NCBI RefSeq assembly: GCF_000372425.1 | Contig: NZ_AQVD01000003.1 | Coordinates: 1 to 64,000, forward strand | Length of the DNA: 64,000 nucleotides | Direction: 5' to 3' | Source of the DNA: Streptococcus ferus DSM 20646 | GTDB lineage: Bacteria > Bacillota > Bacilli > Lactobacillales > Streptococcaceae | Shown: positions 10,440 to 18,768 of the stretch, in pieces | Numbering within the stretch: the first letter of the stretch is position 1 | Layout: every line of letters begins with the position of its first letter | Notes under the pieces: model-generated | Databases searched by the model: none | What the model was told of the DNA's origin: nothing | What the model saw: the letters and a program-made list of their open reading frames with translations, nothing else | Made by a program: the position numbers and the translations under genes

Positions 10440-11555
10440 TTACACATTGAAGCGGAATTCCATGATGTCGCCATCCTGAACGATGTACTCTTTTCCTTCT
10501 TCACGGAGACGTCCTGCCTCTTTGACAGCTTTCTCAGAACCAAAATGAACTAAGTCTTCATAGGACATGGTGACCGCACGGATAAAGCCTTTTTCAAAGT
10601 CTGAGTGGATGATACCGGCTGCCTGCGGTGCTTTAATACCACGTTTGAAGGTCCAGGCACGCACTTCCTTTTCACCGGCTGTAAAATAGGTACCAAGCCC
10701 AAGCAAATGGTAGGCAGCCCGAGTCAACTTATCCACACCCGATTCGGTCAAACCGATAGCTTCTAAAAATTCTGCCTTGTCTTCATCATCCAACTCTGCA
10801 ATTTCTTCTTCTGCACGCGCTGAGATGACCACCACTTCTGCATTTTCCGTCGCTGCAAATGCACGGATTTGCTGCACATAATCAATAGCATCTGGATCCG
10901 CTACCTTGTCTTCATCCACATTGGCCACATAGAGAACTGGTTTGGTGGTCAGAAGGAAGAGACCTTTGACAACTTTTTGCTCATCATCTGCAAACTCAAT
11001 AGTTCTCGCTGATTTACCATCCTCAAGAACTGGCTTAATTTTTTGCAGAACATTAAATTCAGCTACAGAATCTTTATCCTTCTGGGTACGAGCCATCTTT
11101 TCCACACGGGCATAGCGCTTGTTAATGGATTCTAGGTCGGCCAAAATCAGCTCCAGATTGATGGTCTCAATATCTGCAATCGGGTCGACAAAGGCGTCTT
11201 CACGACCCTGTTCCCGCATGACATTTTCATCATCAAAGGCCCGAACCACATGGACAATGGCGTCCACCTCACGGATATTGGCTAAGAATTTGTTTCCAAG
11301 CCCTTCACCTTTTGACGCACCCTTGACAATCCCCGCAATATCGGTAAACTCAAAAGTGGTTGGAACTGTTTTTTTAGGCTTGACAAGTTCTGTCAACTTC
11401 TGTAAACGTTCATCTGGTACTTCTACCATACCAACGTTAGGGTCAATAGTTGCGAAAGGATAGTTGGCAGCTTCTGCCCCTGCTTTTGTAATTGCATTAA
11501 ATAAGGTTGATTTACCAACATTGGGCAAACCGACAATACCTGCTGTTAAAGCCAT
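10440..11555 (-). CDS. ychF: Ribosome-binding ATPase YchF (OBG family)
   Basis: 371-aa P-loop protein that hydrolyses ATP despite its GTPase fold and binds ribosomes; involved in stress responses. [11 protein letters not shown] is the P-loop, [16 protein letters not shown] covers switch II, NVDE replaces the usual NKxD guanine motif, and a C-terminal TGS domain ends [17 protein letters not shown] use the ATG giving [12 protein letters not shown]; a TTG two codons upstream is possible. GGAG lies 10 nt before the ATG. Confidence 0.95.
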   Translation of the reverse strand: MALTAGIVGLPNVGKSTLFNAITKAGAEAANYPFATIDPNVGMVEVPDERLQKLTELVKPKKTVPTTFEFTDIAGIVKGASKGEGLGNKFLANIREVDAIVHVVRAFDDENVMREQGREDAFVDPIADIETINLELILADLESINKRYARVEKMARTQKDKDSVAEFNVLQKIKPVLEDGKSARTIEFADDEQKVVKGLFLLTTKPVLYVANVDEDKVADPDAIDYVQQIRAFAATENAEVVVISARAEEEIAELDDEDKAEFLEAIGLTESGVDKLTRAAYHLLGLGTYFTAGEKEVRAWTFKRGIKAPQAAGIIHSDFEKGFIRAVTMSYEDLVHFGSEKAVKEAGRLREEGKEYIVQDGDIMEFRFNV

Positions 11556-11612
11556 AATCAATTGTCTCCGTTACATTTTTTCAATCTTTATCATTATAGC
11601 AGAAAACAAGAG

Positions 11613-11642
11613 AAAAAGCTTGTCGAGTGGCAAGCTTTTTTT
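11613..11642. terminator. Hairpin between the RDD gene and ychF
   Basis: AAAAAGCTTG and CAAGCTTTTT form a perfect 10-bp stem with an 8-nt loop. In the minus direction it follows the RDD gene stop and is trailed by TTTTTCTCTTG. It probably reduces readthrough from the RDD gene into ychF. Confidence 0.75.
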
Positions 11643-11648
11643 GAACAT

Positions 11649-12173
11649 CTAACTTATATTAGCTAACTTTTTCACCACAACCTGACTTCCAGCCAGTAAA
11701 TCTCCCAGATGGCGCTTGTCTTTTCTCTTGATGGCCATAACTAAAAGAAGGATGAGTAAGCCTAAGCTGAGAAAGGTACAAATATGTCCAAATGGGCTGG
11801 TGTAATTGGAATAAATTCCAGAAATGGTCCCCATGTGTCCCAGCTGCCAAGGAAGAAACTTGATGCTATTGCGAATCAGAGCTGAGGATAGAGGAGATTT
11901 TTGATACACAACTCTTAAACCCGCCTTTTTCTTGCCCCAACTACCACCCCGACTGTCCATCCAGCTAAAGATGGCAATAATCGGAAGAACAGATGTAAAA
12001 GTGGCGATGAGCTGAGACTGCAGTGCTGTAAAGACAGGTATTTCACCAAAAACGAGGAAATAAAAGCTAAGACAAAGAAGGGTAAGACAGGCTAAATAGG
12101 CTAAAATCAGGAAATAATCAAAGAGGAGTTCTTTGAGTCGGGTAGAAACAGGGATAGGATTATGTTTTAGCAT
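11649..12173 (-). CDS. RDD family membrane protein
   Basis: 174 aa with about four hydrophobic segments (residues 18-40, 50-70, 105-125 and 137-155). The family's conserved charged sites appear as RLKELLFDY near the N-terminus, GGSWGKKKAGLRVV in the middle, and KDKRHLGDLLAGSQVV at the end. The function of this small subgroup is unknown. It lies between the DUF951 gene and ychF in the dnaN-downstream run. Confidence 0.8.
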   Translation of the reverse strand: MLKHNPIPVSTRLKELLFDYFLILAYLACLTLLCLSFYFLVFGEIPVFTALQSQLIATFTSVLPIIAIFSWMDSRGGSWGKKKAGLRVVYQKSPLSSALIRNSIKFLPWQLGHMGTISGIYSNYTSPFGHICTFLSLGLLILLLVMAIKRKDKRHLGDLLAGSQVVVKKLANIS

Positions 12174-12267
12174 AGTAGCCTCCTTTCTGTCAAAGTTGCG
12201 TAACTAGCATTTGCTTTTTCTGTGGAAAAGACTGTTTTATCAAGCTTTGTAGGGTTGCAGAAGAACC

Positions 12268-12459
12268 TTATAAAACCTTCTTCATCTTCCGCTCAAAATC
12301 ATAGCGGCTCATCATAACCACATGATCGCAATTGGTGCAGCGGATTTTAATATCCGCCCCCAAGCGAAGAACTTCCCAGCAGTTGGCTTTTTTGCCCGTT
12401 GCCTTAATGGTGCAGGCATGAGGCTTTTTCATCTCGACAAGTGAGCCTAATTGGTACAT
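12268..12459 (-). CDS. DUF951 zinc-ribbon-like protein (YyzM type)
   Basis: 63 aa. The conserved core is VEMKKPHACTIKATGKKANCWEV split by RLGADIKIRCTNCDHVVMMSR: one Cys near the front, one in NCW, and a CxxC pair, suggesting a small metal-binding fold. This gene follows dnaN in most streptococci and lactobacilli. Function unknown. An extended -10 (TGATATAAT, minus strand, at 12483-12491) after the dnaN terminator suggests its own promoter; GGAAGG precedes the ATG. Confidence 0.85.
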   Translation of the reverse strand: MYQLGSLVEMKKPHACTIKATGKKANCWEVLRLGADIKIRCTNCDHVVMMSRYDFERKMKKVL

Positions 12460-12498
12460 AAGACACCTTCCTTTTTGATTTTATTATATCATAGACAT

Positions 12499-12520
12499 GA
12501 AAAACGCCCTCGGGCGTTTT
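12499..12520 (-). terminator. Terminator of dnaN
   Basis: The minus strand reads GAAAACGCCC then GGGCGTTTTTC, a strong GC-rich hairpin with U-tract starting 1 bp after the dnaN stop codon. Confidence 0.85.
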
Positions 12521-12521
12521 C

Positions 12522-13658
12522 TTAGTTAGTACGTACAGGTGTAATAAGTTGAATAAAGTTTTCTTGGTCATCCCCTGGAGTTAGGGTAAAAGGCCTAACT
12601 GGAGAAATAAAGCGAATTGTAACCGTCTCACTTCTCAAGGCTTTTAAGGCATCAATCAGGTAGGTCGGATTGAAACTGATCGTTAAATCAGAACCAGAAA
12701 TAGCCTCAACATCCAATTCTTCATTTACTTTACCAATTTCTGGAGAATTGACATGGGCAGTTACCACTTGATTGACAATTTCCAGTTTCACTGTCCCGTT
12801 TTGGGTAGCATTAGAAATCAGGTGGGCACGCTCCATACTATGTCGAAGATTGTTGGTATTAAACGTTACCTCAGTTTCAAATTGATTAACCAAGAGACGG
12901 TCTGTATCAGGATAATTCCCTTCTAAAAGACGAGTATAGAAAGAGATAGTCTCACTTCTAAAAAGAATTTGACTGCTCGAAAAGAATACTTCAACTGTTT
13001 CGATATCATCTGTGAAAACCGCTGTAAATTCACGAAGAGAACGACTTGGAATGACCACATCAAAATTATCGGTTGCATTTTCTAATCGTAAAAGACGCTG
13101 ACTCATCCGATGAGAATCCGTCGCGACAGCCTTAAAATCTTTGTGATCAGTTAAGGAAAGATGAACTCCTGTCAAAATAGGACGACTCTCTTGTGTACTG
13201 GCTGCAAAGGCTGTTTCGGCAACCAAGGTTTTCAACAATTTAGTTTCTAAAACAAGAGGATTGCTAGTTGTCATTTCCTGTAAGCGAGGATACTGCTCAA
13301 CATCTTTTCCTTTGAGGGTAATCTCTGATTTGCCGCTTTTGAGTAAGACTTGCTGCTGCTCAATTTCTTCAAAGTCAAGACTGACTTCTGGAAGGCTGGA
13401 AATCACATTAATAAAGAAATTAGCTTCCAGAAGGATTGAGCCTCCTGAACTAATTAGAAGTCCCGCATCTGCTTCATTGGCTGAAATAGTATTTTCAATA
13501 GAGATCTGACCATTTGAACCAGTTAAGGTAATCGAATGGCTTCCGACCTCAATTTTTAGACTTGAGAGAATAGGGATAGCATTTTTAGAACTAATAGCGC
13601 GTTTAGTGGCATTTAGAGCCTGAAGAAAATAAGATTTATTAATCGAAAATTGAATCAT
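12522..13658 (-). CDS. dnaN: DNA polymerase III sliding clamp (beta subunit)
   Basis: 378 aa; forms the ring-shaped dimer that tethers the replicative polymerase and many repair enzymes to DNA. The sequence has the three-domain clamp layout, opening MIQFSINKSYFLQALN and ending with the conserved C-terminal LITPVR motif that lines the protein-binding pocket. AAAGGAG sits 6 nt before the ATG. The gene lies 152 bp after dnaA across the DnaA-trio origin region and carries a strong terminator. Confidence 0.97.
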   Translation of the reverse strand: MIQFSINKSYFLQALNATKRAISSKNAIPILSSLKIEVGSHSITLTGSNGQISIENTISANEADAGLLISSGGSILLEANFFINVISSLPEVSLDFEEIEQQQVLLKSGKSEITLKGKDVEQYPRLQEMTTSNPLVLETKLLKTLVAETAFAASTQESRPILTGVHLSLTDHKDFKAVATDSHRMSQRLLRLENATDNFDVVIPSRSLREFTAVFTDDIETVEVFFSSSQILFRSETISFYTRLLEGNYPDTDRLLVNQFETEVTFNTNNLRHSMERAHLISNATQNGTVKLEIVNQVVTAHVNSPEIGKVNEELDVEAISGSDLTISFNPTYLIDALKALRSETVTIRFISPVRPFTLTPGDDQENFIQLITPVRTN

Positions 13659-13687
13659 GGAAACTCCTTTATTTATAAGTATTAAGT

Positions 13688-13807
13688 TAGTAGTAGTAGT
13701 AGGTCTTGTGTATAAAGGGGAAAAGTTTAGCTAAGGCTTATTCTAGCTGAAAAAGGACTTGTTCACAACTTGTGGAAAAGTTTTAGCTTTTTGAACTCTT
13801 GTCCACA
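13688..13807. other. oriC part 2: DnaA boxes and DnaA-trio between dnaA and dnaN
   Basis: DnaA-box-like 9-mers occur at 13799-13807 (TTGTCCACA), 13771-13779 (TTTTCCACA, minus), 13759-13767 (TTGTTCACA) and 13707-13715 (TTATACACA, minus). Four bp beyond the last box, at 13688-13702, there are five consecutive TAG triplets (CTA repeated on the minus strand), matching the DnaA-trio pattern of the Bacillus unwinding element. AT-rich DNA follows towards dnaN. The box-short spacer-trio order is that of the known basal unwinding system, so melting is expected here. Confidence 0.8.
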
Positions 13808-13810
13808 AGG

Positions 13811-15166
13811 CTATTTGATTTTATTTTTGATGGTGTCCATTTCAATACGTAAGCTGTCGTCTTGTTCCAGCATATTTTTGATTTTATTGTAAGCATGAAG
13901 AACTGTTGAATGATCACGTCCGCCAAATTCTTTTCCAATCTTAGGCAGAGAATTGTCTGTTAATTCGCGAGCCAAGTACATAGCCACCTGCCGGGCTAAC
14001 ACAATGTCTTGATTGCGTTTGGTAGACTGAATTTCCTTGACAGTGACGCCATAGAACTTACTGACTTCCTTTTGAATTTTTTCAATAGGAATAATAGTCA
14101 TTTTTGGATTACTATCCTGTTTGCGGGCACGAATGGCTTCAGCTGCGACTTCAACGGTAATTAAATCAAGGTTTTTGAAATTTGCAACTAGACTGATGTC
14201 TTTTAGGGCCCCTTCCAAATCGCGGACATTGGAATCAAATTGACCAGCCAGATATTCAATCGTTTCCGGAAGAAATTGATAATTATACTCTTGTATTTTA
14301 TTGTTTAAGATGGCGACACGTGTTTCAAAATCGGGAGGTGTGATATTAACCGTCAGTCCCCATTTAAAACGAGTGACTAATCGTTGCTCCAAGTCGTTCA
14401 GGTCATCGGGTGTTCGATCACTGGTGAGAACAATCTGTTTATTATTATCATGAAGCGCATTAAACGTATTAAAGAACTCCTCTTGAGTAGCTGCTAGACT
14501 TTTTTTGGCCAAGGATTGAATATCATCAATCAGGAGTAAATCAAGACTTCTGAATTTTTGTTTGAGTTCGTCCATATTTTGCAGGCGAATATGAACCACA
14601 AATTCATTGATAAAATTTTCCGCAGAAATGTATTTGATTCTGGCCTGAGGATTTTCTGCTAGGACAGCATTGCCAATTGCGTTTAGCAGATGTGTCTTTC
14701 CTAGTCCAGGTCCTCCGTAAATAAATAAAGGATTATAAGCTGAACCTGGCAGGTCAGCGACGGCTGTTGATGCAGTGAAGGCCCAGCGATTCTCATCTCC
14801 GATAACAAAGTTGTCAAAACTATATTTAGGATTTAAATCGGGATGGACGCTTGGAAGAGTTTCAAGAACAGGGCTCTTTTGACTTTGAGGAGCAGAGGAA
14901 TCACCTTTTTCTGCCTGATCTTCTTCAAAGACATAAGTGATTAGAAGTTCTGTATTAAAAACTTCAAATCCAGCAGTCAGCAAGACTGGCTGCAGATTTT
15001 TCTCCCAAAAGAGCTTTTTCATATCATCAATTAAGATGGTTGCCTGATTTTGCTCAACTTTGATTAATTTGGCATCAGAAACAAAGAAATCAAAAGTGGC
15101 TTGTTTTAATTGACTTTGTGCAAGTTCTAGAACTCTATTCCAAAAAATACGTTCATTTTCTGTCAT
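13811..15166 (-). CDS. dnaA: Chromosomal replication initiator DnaA
   Basis: 451 aa AAA+ ATPase that binds DnaA boxes and opens the origin. Domain I opens [14 protein letters not shown]; the AAA+ core has Walker [12 protein letters not shown] and Walker B LLLIDDIQ; domain IV has the DnaA signature [15 protein letters not shown] for box recognition. AGGAGG precedes the ATG by 5 nt. Box clusters flank the gene on both sides. A box at 15221-15229 overlaps the likely -35, so autorepression is probable (inference). Confidence 0.98.
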   Translation of the reverse strand: MTENERIFWNRVLELAQSQLKQATFDFFVSDAKLIKVEQNQATILIDDMKKLFWEKNLQPVLLTAGFEVFNTELLITYVFEEDQAEKGDSSAPQSQKSPVLETLPSVHPDLNPKYSFDNFVIGDENRWAFTASTAVADLPGSAYNPLFIYGGPGLGKTHLLNAIGNAVLAENPQARIKYISAENFINEFVVHIRLQNMDELKQKFRSLDLLLIDDIQSLAKKSLAATQEEFFNTFNALHDNNKQIVLTSDRTPDDLNDLEQRLVTRFKWGLTVNITPPDFETRVAILNNKIQEYNYQFLPETIEYLAGQFDSNVRDLEGALKDISLVANFKNLDLITVEVAAEAIRARKQDSNPKMTIIPIEKIQKEVSKFYGVTVKEIQSTKRNQDIVLARQVAMYLARELTDNSLPKIGKEFGGRDHSTVLHAYNKIKNMLEQDDSLRIEMDTIKNKIK

Positions 15167-15198
15167 AGTGTCCTCCTATTTATTTGATTCGTAAGACG

Positions 15199-15336
15199 AT
15201 TCTACCATAAAATTCCAAAGTTTTCCACAAGTCATGATAGAAAATCCACAATGTGGATCAAAGTTTTCCACAGTGTGTGCAAAACTCTTTTAGAAGTGTT
15301 TATAACATGTTTTGTTTTCTTTTTTCTTGTGGAAAA
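15199..15336. other. oriC part 1: DnaA-box cluster and dnaA promoter
   Basis: Five boxes: TTTTCCACA at 15221-15229 and 15264-15272, AAATCCACA at 15242-15250, TGATCCACA on the minus strand at 15252-15260, and TTTTCCACA on the minus strand at 15328-15336. The dnaA promoter is probably TGGAAA (15222-15227), 17 bp, TAGAAT (15199-15204, minus strand) with an upstream TGG. Its -35 coincides with the first box. The whole 201-bp parB-dnaA gap is AT-rich. Confidence 0.85.
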
Positions 15337-15367
15337 ATGGTTAATGAGGGGATAAAAAATCAACACC

Positions 15368-16138
15368 TTATTTTAAGCTGTTGATGATTCTGTCGAAATC
15401 TTCTAAGGAAGAAAAACTGATTTTTACCTGTCCCTGCCCTTGTTTATTTTTTGAGATTTGGACAGGGAGTCCTAGTAATTGACTGAGTTCCTTGGCTTGC
15501 TGGAGAGAAAAAAGATCTGTTGGTTTTTGGGAGGGATTCTTCTTTCTATTCTGCTTGAGGTGGTTTTCGATTTGCCGCACACTAAGCTTGTTAGTTATAA
15601 TCTGCTGATACCAATAGGTTTGTTCCTCCTTGGTTAGGTTTAAAAGCAGACGGGCATGTCCTTGTGAAATCTGTTGTTTTTCGAGAGCCTCTTGTAGTTG
15701 CCGAGGAAGAGTCAGTAGCCTCAGACTATTTGTAATATAAGGCCGTGATTTCCCCATAATTTGGGCTAATTCCTCATGTGTCATCTGTGTCTTGTCTAAG
15801 AGCTGCTGATAGGCCTTGGCTTCTTCGATAGGATTGAGATTATCCCTCTGTAAATTTTCAATAATGGCCTGTTTCATGCTGTCCTGATCTGAAATCGTCT
15901 TAATAATGACAGGTATTTTCTCTAATCCAGCTATTTTGGCTGCCCGCCATCTCCTTTCACCAGCAATCAATTCATAGCCTAGGATGTTTGATTTTCGGAC
16001 AATAATGGGTTGGATTAGACCATTCTCCTTAATGGATTGGGCCAATTCCTCAAGTGCCTCCTGATTAAATTGTCGTCTCGGCTGGTAAGGATTGGGATTG
16101 ATAGCGTTAAGGTTTAATTTGTCAAAGGTTTCAGGCAT
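15368..16138 (-). CDS. parB: Chromosome-partitioning protein ParB (Spo0J)
   Basis: 256 aa CTP-dependent clamp that loads at parS sites near the origin and recruits SMC. The CTP-binding motifs are visible (NPYQPRRQF and GERRWRAAKIAG), followed by a helix-turn-helix (THEELAQIMGKSRPYITNSLRLL) and a C-terminal dimerisation region. The start MPETFDKLN has GTGGAGA 7 nt upstream; the longer MEIIM frame is rejected. No parA precedes it: the upstream gene is htrA, as in other streptococci. Cognate sites lie at 18770 and 33879. Confidence 0.95.
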   Translation of the reverse strand: MPETFDKLNLNAINPNPYQPRRQFNQEALEELAQSIKENGLIQPIIVRKSNILGYELIAGERRWRAAKIAGLEKIPVIIKTISDQDSMKQAIIENLQRDNLNPIEEAKAYQQLLDKTQMTHEELAQIMGKSRPYITNSLRLLTLPRQLQEALEKQQISQGHARLLLNLTKEEQTYWYQQIITNKLSVRQIENHLKQNRKKNPSQKPTDLFSLQQAKELSQLLGLPVQISKNKQGQGQVKISFSSLEDFDRIINSLK

Positions 16139-16161
16139 GATTATCTCCACATCAAAATAAA

Positions 16162-16187
16162 ATAGCTTTACACTATTGTAAAGCTAT
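16162..16187 (-). terminator. Hairpin between htrA and parB
   Basis: A perfect 11-bp stem (ATAGCTTTACA with TGTAAAGCTAT, loop of 4) followed on the minus strand by TTTATTTTG. It would terminate most htrA transcripts before parB, with possible partial readthrough. Confidence 0.8.
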
Positions 16188-16209
16188 CTTGATCGTTCTG
16201 TCAACTAAC

Positions 16210-17409
16210 TTAGGATAGATCTTCAGTTGTTTTATCTAACTCAAGTTTGACTGTTTTCTTGTCCTTACCGCGATAGAAGGTTATTTCAATTGTATCACCT
16301 TTCTTATGTTTATAAAGGATACTTTGAAGATCGCTGGTTGATTCAATTTTCTTACCATCAATTTCAGTAATGACATCGTATTTTTTAAGTTTGCCGTCTG
16401 CAGGCATGCCAGATTGTGTTCCAAGAACAATAATACCGCTTGTCACATCATCAGGAAGATTTAATTCATTGATGGCACTTGTAGAAGCCTGACTTAAATC
16501 AGCCATAGAAATACCCAGTGCCGGACGAATAACTTTACCATTTTCTTCCAACTGATTGATAATCGAAACAACATCGTTTGAAGGGATTGCAAAGCCCATT
16601 CCTTCTACTGCGACACCGCTGCTGGAACTGCTGCTAGACGCAATTTTACTTGAATTGATGCCGATAACCTGACCTTTGATATTGATTAGAGGTCCCCCAG
16701 AATTCCCAGGGTTGATTGCTGCATCGGTCTGGATGGCATTTGTTGAGATGGTTTCCCCTTCCTCATTTTGGCTAGTGACGGTACGACTGAGGCTGGAAAC
16801 AATTCCTTCTGTAACGGAATTAGCGTATTCACTTCCTAAAGGACTTCCAATTGCAATAGCAGGTTCACCAACATTTAATTTGGTCGAATCTGCAAATTCA
16901 GCAACCGTATCAACGTTTTTGGATGAAATTTTAATCACAGCCAAATCAGAATAGGTGTCCGCACCCACAAGCTCACCGACTACCTTGGTGCCGTTGGCTA
17001 ACATGATTTCAAGTTTTTCTGCTCCGTCAATCACATGATTGTTAGTGACTAGATAGGCACTGTCACCATCTTTTTTGTAGATAACACCTGATCCTTCACT
17101 GTAAATTTGCATTTCAGAATCGGAAGAATTGCTGTCATTTGACCAGTATTGGTCGTAGGAACTGCCGCTGTTTTTTTGGTAATTAATGACTGATACAACA
17201 GCATCTTGGACTTCTTTGACTGCTTTAGTCGTATCAGATTTTGTATTATAAACAGTATTGCTGACAGTAGTTGTCTTGGAACTAGTTGTTGAACCTCCGA
17301 CCAGTTGGTGGTAAACACTCGTAAGTCCTACTCCCAGTAAAAAACTAGCAAAAACAATGATAAGAGGAATAAACCACCTCATAAAGCTATTTGGTTTTGA
17401 ATTATTCAC
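16210..17409 (-). CDS. htrA: Membrane-anchored serine protease HtrA (DegP family)
   Basis: 399-aa surface quality-control protease. One N-terminal membrane helix (about 12-33) anchors it. The trypsin-like domain shows the triad in NNHVIDG (His), YSDLAVIKI (Asp) and NPGNSGGPL (Ser), with a serine-rich insert SSSSSSSG after it. A C-terminal PDZ domain covers about 290-390. It is the only HtrA-type gene here and lies next to parB, the standard streptococcal position. Its likely -10 is TATAAT (minus, 17456-17461); two DnaA boxes lie just upstream. Confidence 0.96.
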   Translation of the reverse strand: MNNSKPNSFMRWFIPLIIVFASFLLGVGLTSVYHQLVGGSTTSSKTTTVSNTVYNTKSDTTKAVKEVQDAVVSVINYQKNSGSSYDQYWSNDSNSSDSEMQIYSEGSGVIYKKDGDSAYLVTNNHVIDGAEKLEIMLANGTKVVGELVGADTYSDLAVIKISSKNVDTVAEFADSTKLNVGEPAIAIGSPLGSEYANSVTEGIVSSLSRTVTSQNEEGETISTNAIQTDAAINPGNSGGPLINIKGQVIGINSSKIASSSSSSSGVAVEGMGFAIPSNDVVSIINQLEENGKVIRPALGISMADLSQASTSAINELNLPDDVTSGIIVLGTQSGMPADGKLKKYDVITEIDGKKIESTSDLQSILYKHKKGDTIEITFYRGKDKKTVKLELDKTTEDLS

Positions 17410-17455
17410 TTTTCTACCTCCAAATTATTACGAAAAGGATATCAAATATTTCTTA

Positions 17456-17506
17456 ATTATACCTTAAATAAAGGAAAAAGAAAAGAAATCCACAGCTTGT
17501 GGAAAA
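17456..17506. promoter_or_regulatory. htrA -10 and convergent DnaA-box pair in the htrA/rlmH gap
   Basis: AAATCCACA (17486-17494) and, 3 bp on, TTTTCCACA on the minus strand (17498-17506) form an inverted DnaA-box pair just upstream of the htrA -10 (TATAAT, minus, 17456-17461). The sequence matches the boxes in the origin, about 2 kb away. Regulation of htrA or rlmH by DnaA is possible (inference). Confidence 0.6.
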
Positions 17507-17578
17507 CTTTCTGAAAATGTTTATCTTTTTCAAAAATAAACCATTTCTTATCATTTCAAAATTCTCTTTCTATCTGTA

Positions 17579-17587
17579 TGTTATAAT
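17579..17587 (+). promoter_or_regulatory. Extended -10 promoter directly in front of rlmH
   Basis: TG-T-TATAAT ends only 6 bp before the rlmH ATG at 17594. A start 6-8 nt after the -10 would fall on the start codon, predicting a leaderless or nearly leaderless mRNA. AAGG lies only 2 nt before ATG, too close for a normal ribosome-binding site. No good -35 is seen. Confidence 0.6.
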
Positions 17588-17593
17588 AAGGTT

Positions 17594-18073
17594 ATGAAAA
17601 TAAAAGTCATAGCTGTCGGTAAATTGAAAGAAAAATACCTGAAAGATGGCATAGCAGAATATACAAAACGGCTGGGACGATTTGCCAAAGTTGACATCAT
17701 TGAATTAGCTGATGAAAGGACACCTGATGGTGCCAGTCTTTTACAAAAACAACAGATTTTAGAAAAAGAAGGCCAAAAAATAACAGCCAAAATTTCTGAC
17801 CGAGACTATGTGATTGCCTTGGCTATTGAAGGCAAACAATTTCCATCAGAGGATTTCAGTCGGTTACTAGCAAAGAAAGCTGTTGCAGGGTACTCAGATT
17901 TTACCTTTATTATTGGAGGGAGTCTAGGCCTGTCAGATGCAATTAAAAAAAGAGCCAATCTTTTAATGAGTTTTGGTCTGCTGACCCTCCCTCATCAGCT
18001 GATGCGCTTGGTATTAACAGAACAGATTTACAGAGCTTTTATGATTCAAGAAGGAAGCCCTTACCATAAATAG
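17594..18073 (+). CDS. rlmH: 23S rRNA pseudouridine-1915 N3-methyltransferase RlmH
   Basis: 159 aa SPOUT-class enzyme that methylates pseudouridine 1915 in helix 69 of 23S rRNA using S-adenosylmethionine. The trefoil-knot cofactor site is IGGSLGLSD, and the C-terminus [19 protein letters not shown] is the family hallmark. It is first of a three-gene plus-strand run and starts the right replichore; the same htrA-rlmH divergence occurs in other streptococci. Confidence 0.96.
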   Translation: MKIKVIAVGKLKEKYLKDGIAEYTKRLGRFAKVDIIELADERTPDGASLLQKQQILEKEGQKITAKISDRDYVIALAIEGKQFPSEDFSRLLAKKAVAGYSDFTFIIGGSLGLSDAIKKRANLLMSFGLLTLPHQLMRLVLTEQIYRAFMIQEGSPYHK

Positions 18074-18081
18074 GAGGAAAG

Positions 18082-18756
18082 ATGACCACCCAAGAAATGC
18101 TTATGCTGTTTCAGGAAAATAGAGACAGCATAAAGGCTGAAGCCATGGCCGCTTATCAGAAAAATCAGTTTGATTTCTACGGTATTCAAACACCTTTACG
18201 AAGGCAATTATCTAAAGCATTTCTCAAGGATAAGGCTGCCGTTGAAGAGATAGACTGGGACTTTATTATGGCAATGTGGCAGGAAAACTATCGTGAATGT
18301 CAGTATCTTGCCTGTGACTATTTACGGCAGTCTAGGGTTAAAAAAAGATTGACAGTATCTGATTTAGCTAAATTAAAGCAACTGATTGTAACTAAGTCAT
18401 GGTGGGATTCTGTGGACAGTTTGGATGAGATTGTCGGCAGTATTGTGAAACGTTATCCAGAAGCTAAAAGGCAGATTTTAGACTGGTCTTTGGCGGATAA
18501 TTTTTGGCTTCGACGTATTGCTATTGACCACCAATTAGGCTTTAAGGAAGAGACAGACCGCCATTTATTAGCAGAGGTTATTGAAAATAATCTACAAGGT
18601 TCAGATTTTGACAATGAATTTTTCATCAATAAAGCTATTGGCTGGTCTTTGAGAGATTATTCCAAAACGGCACCCGATTGGGTGGCTCTCTTTATTGAGG
18701 AACATAGGAATCAAATGGCTCCCCTTTCTATCAGGGAAGCAAGCAAATATTTATAA
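18082..18756 (+). CDS. AlkD-like DNA alkylation repair glycosylase
   Basis: 224-aa HEAT-repeat protein that resembles Bacillus cereus AlkD throughout. The residues AlkD uses to cradle alkylated bases are present: W108 and D112 in KSWWDSVDS, R145 in NFWLRR, and W188 in AIGWSLRDY. AlkD removes N3- and N7-alkylpurines without flipping them; the same activity is inferred here. The motif GIQTPLRRQL near residue 35 shows that the N-terminal helices are retained. It lies 8 bp after rlmH with AGGAGG as ribosome-binding site. Confidence 0.88.
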   Translation: MTTQEMLMLFQENRDSIKAEAMAAYQKNQFDFYGIQTPLRRQLSKAFLKDKAAVEEIDWDFIMAMWQENYRECQYLACDYLRQSRVKKRLTVSDLAKLKQLIVTKSWWDSVDSLDEIVGSIVKRYPEAKRQILDWSLADNFWLRRIAIDHQLGFKEETDRHLLAEVIENNLQGSDFDNEFFINKAIGWSLRDYSKTAPDWVALFIEEHRNQMAPLSIREASKYL

Positions 18757-18768
18757 AGGAGATTATAA

